A stretch of DNA of 21,817 nucleotides from an uncultured Collinsella sp. GTDB lineage: Bacteria; Actinomycetota; Coriobacteriia; Coriobacteriales; Coriobacteriaceae. The stretch covers positions 1 through 21,817 of the forward strand of contig CAUBQN010000012.1 of assembly GCA_958438125.1 (NCBI GenBank). Reading direction: 5' to 3'. The position numbers and the translations under genes were made by a program. Shown here one piece after another: positions 21,628 to 21,817 of this stretch. Numbering within the stretch: the first letter of the stretch is position 1; each line of letters begins with the position of its first letter. The notes beneath the pieces were generated by a model. The model was given only the letters and a program-made list of their open reading frames with translations. It had not been told where the DNA came from and did not search any database.

Positions 21628-21817
21628 CTAGTCCGCGAGCTTCTCCACCTGATCGAGCATCTTGTCAAGCTTGGCCTTTGCCTCGGCCTTGGCCTTCTGG
21701 GCCTCTTCGTGGGCCTTGGCCTTCTGAGCGGCCTTTTCCTCGGCCTCGGGGTCGACAACGACCAGATTGGACGCATCGTGCTCGACCAGCTTGAGCGCAT
21801 GCTCGGGGCACACCTTG
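21628..21817 (-). CDS. C-terminal part of a probable 4Fe-4S ferredoxin-type protein with a Lys/Ala/Glu-rich tail (partial)
   Basis: Only the last 62 codons are visible; the gene continues beyond the right edge. It begins KVCPEHALKLVE, the end of a CxxCxxxCP-type iron-sulfur cluster motif. Then come NLVVVDPEAEEKAAQ and about 40 residues of Lys/Ala/Glu, probably a coiled coil, ending LDKMLDQVEKLAD. Electron-transfer subunits (for example Rnf-like or other 4Fe-4S proteins) can carry such tails, but with the body missing the family cannot be settled. Confidence 0.5.
   Translation of the reverse strand, partial: KVCPEHALKLVEHDASNLVVVDPEAEEKAAQKAKAHEEAQKAKAEAKAKLDKMLDQVEKLAD

Noticed and set aside
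1..21817. CRISPR array, tRNA or rRNA genes
   Set aside because: No regularly spaced repeats and no cloverleaf or rRNA sequence were recognised on either strand.

Overview
The window looks like chromosome of a gut Coriobacteriia member, most likely Collinsella. This is an inference from the high GC content, the mix of PTS sugar operons with actinobacterial-type housekeeping genes (guaA, ychF) and the anaerobe-style gene content; no rRNA or other marker is present. No tRNA, rRNA or CRISPR array was seen.

Left edge (1-765): the last codons of what looks like a sensor histidine kinase, then about 700 bp without a convincing gene. This stretch holds several inverted repeats and a 13-bp near-copy of the 3' end of guaA. 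Next (744-2723) is a small, AT-richer methyltransferase block: an intact SAM methyltransferase, a second one cut short and joined to the last codons of a membrane-protein gene, and a third of the leucine-carboxyl-methyltransferase type. It is preceded by a DtxR/IdeR-like box and a perfect dyad, and closed by a strong terminator.

Centre (2756-10248, all minus strand): a LevR-like PTS-controlled regulator, then a mannose-family PTS (EIIB, EIIC, EIID, EIIA), a GH172 (DUF2961) glycosidase and a ROK sugar kinase of fructokinase type. The layout resembles the lev (fructose/levan) operon with GH172 in place of a GH32 levanase. The likely substrate is a fructose-containing disaccharide such as a difructose dianhydride. 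The regulator's AAA+ domain lacks GAFTGA and has a degenerate Walker B. A degenerate region with an mtnN fragment (10249-10930) separates this block from guaA. The guaA 3' end and the near-copy at 459-471 could be the two att sites of a genomic island of about 10.5 kb.

Right half (10991-16185): guaA, a divergent cytoplasmic L-asparaginase, a small XRE regulator divergent from an unknown 129-residue protein across a perfect 24-bp palindrome, a DUF1648 membrane protein and the ychF GTPase. Then (16186-21496) comes an alpha-glucoside system: a GH4 6-phospho-alpha-glucosidase and an alpha-glucoside EIICB (minus strand), divergent from a zinc-dependent polyol-type dehydrogenase and a GntR/UTRA regulator (plus strand). 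The shared intergenic region holds TCTAGA-centred operators and a TTGTCT-N17-TATACT promoter. The right edge has a long perfect terminator hairpin and the C-terminus of a probable 4Fe-4S protein with a Lys/Ala/Glu-rich tail.
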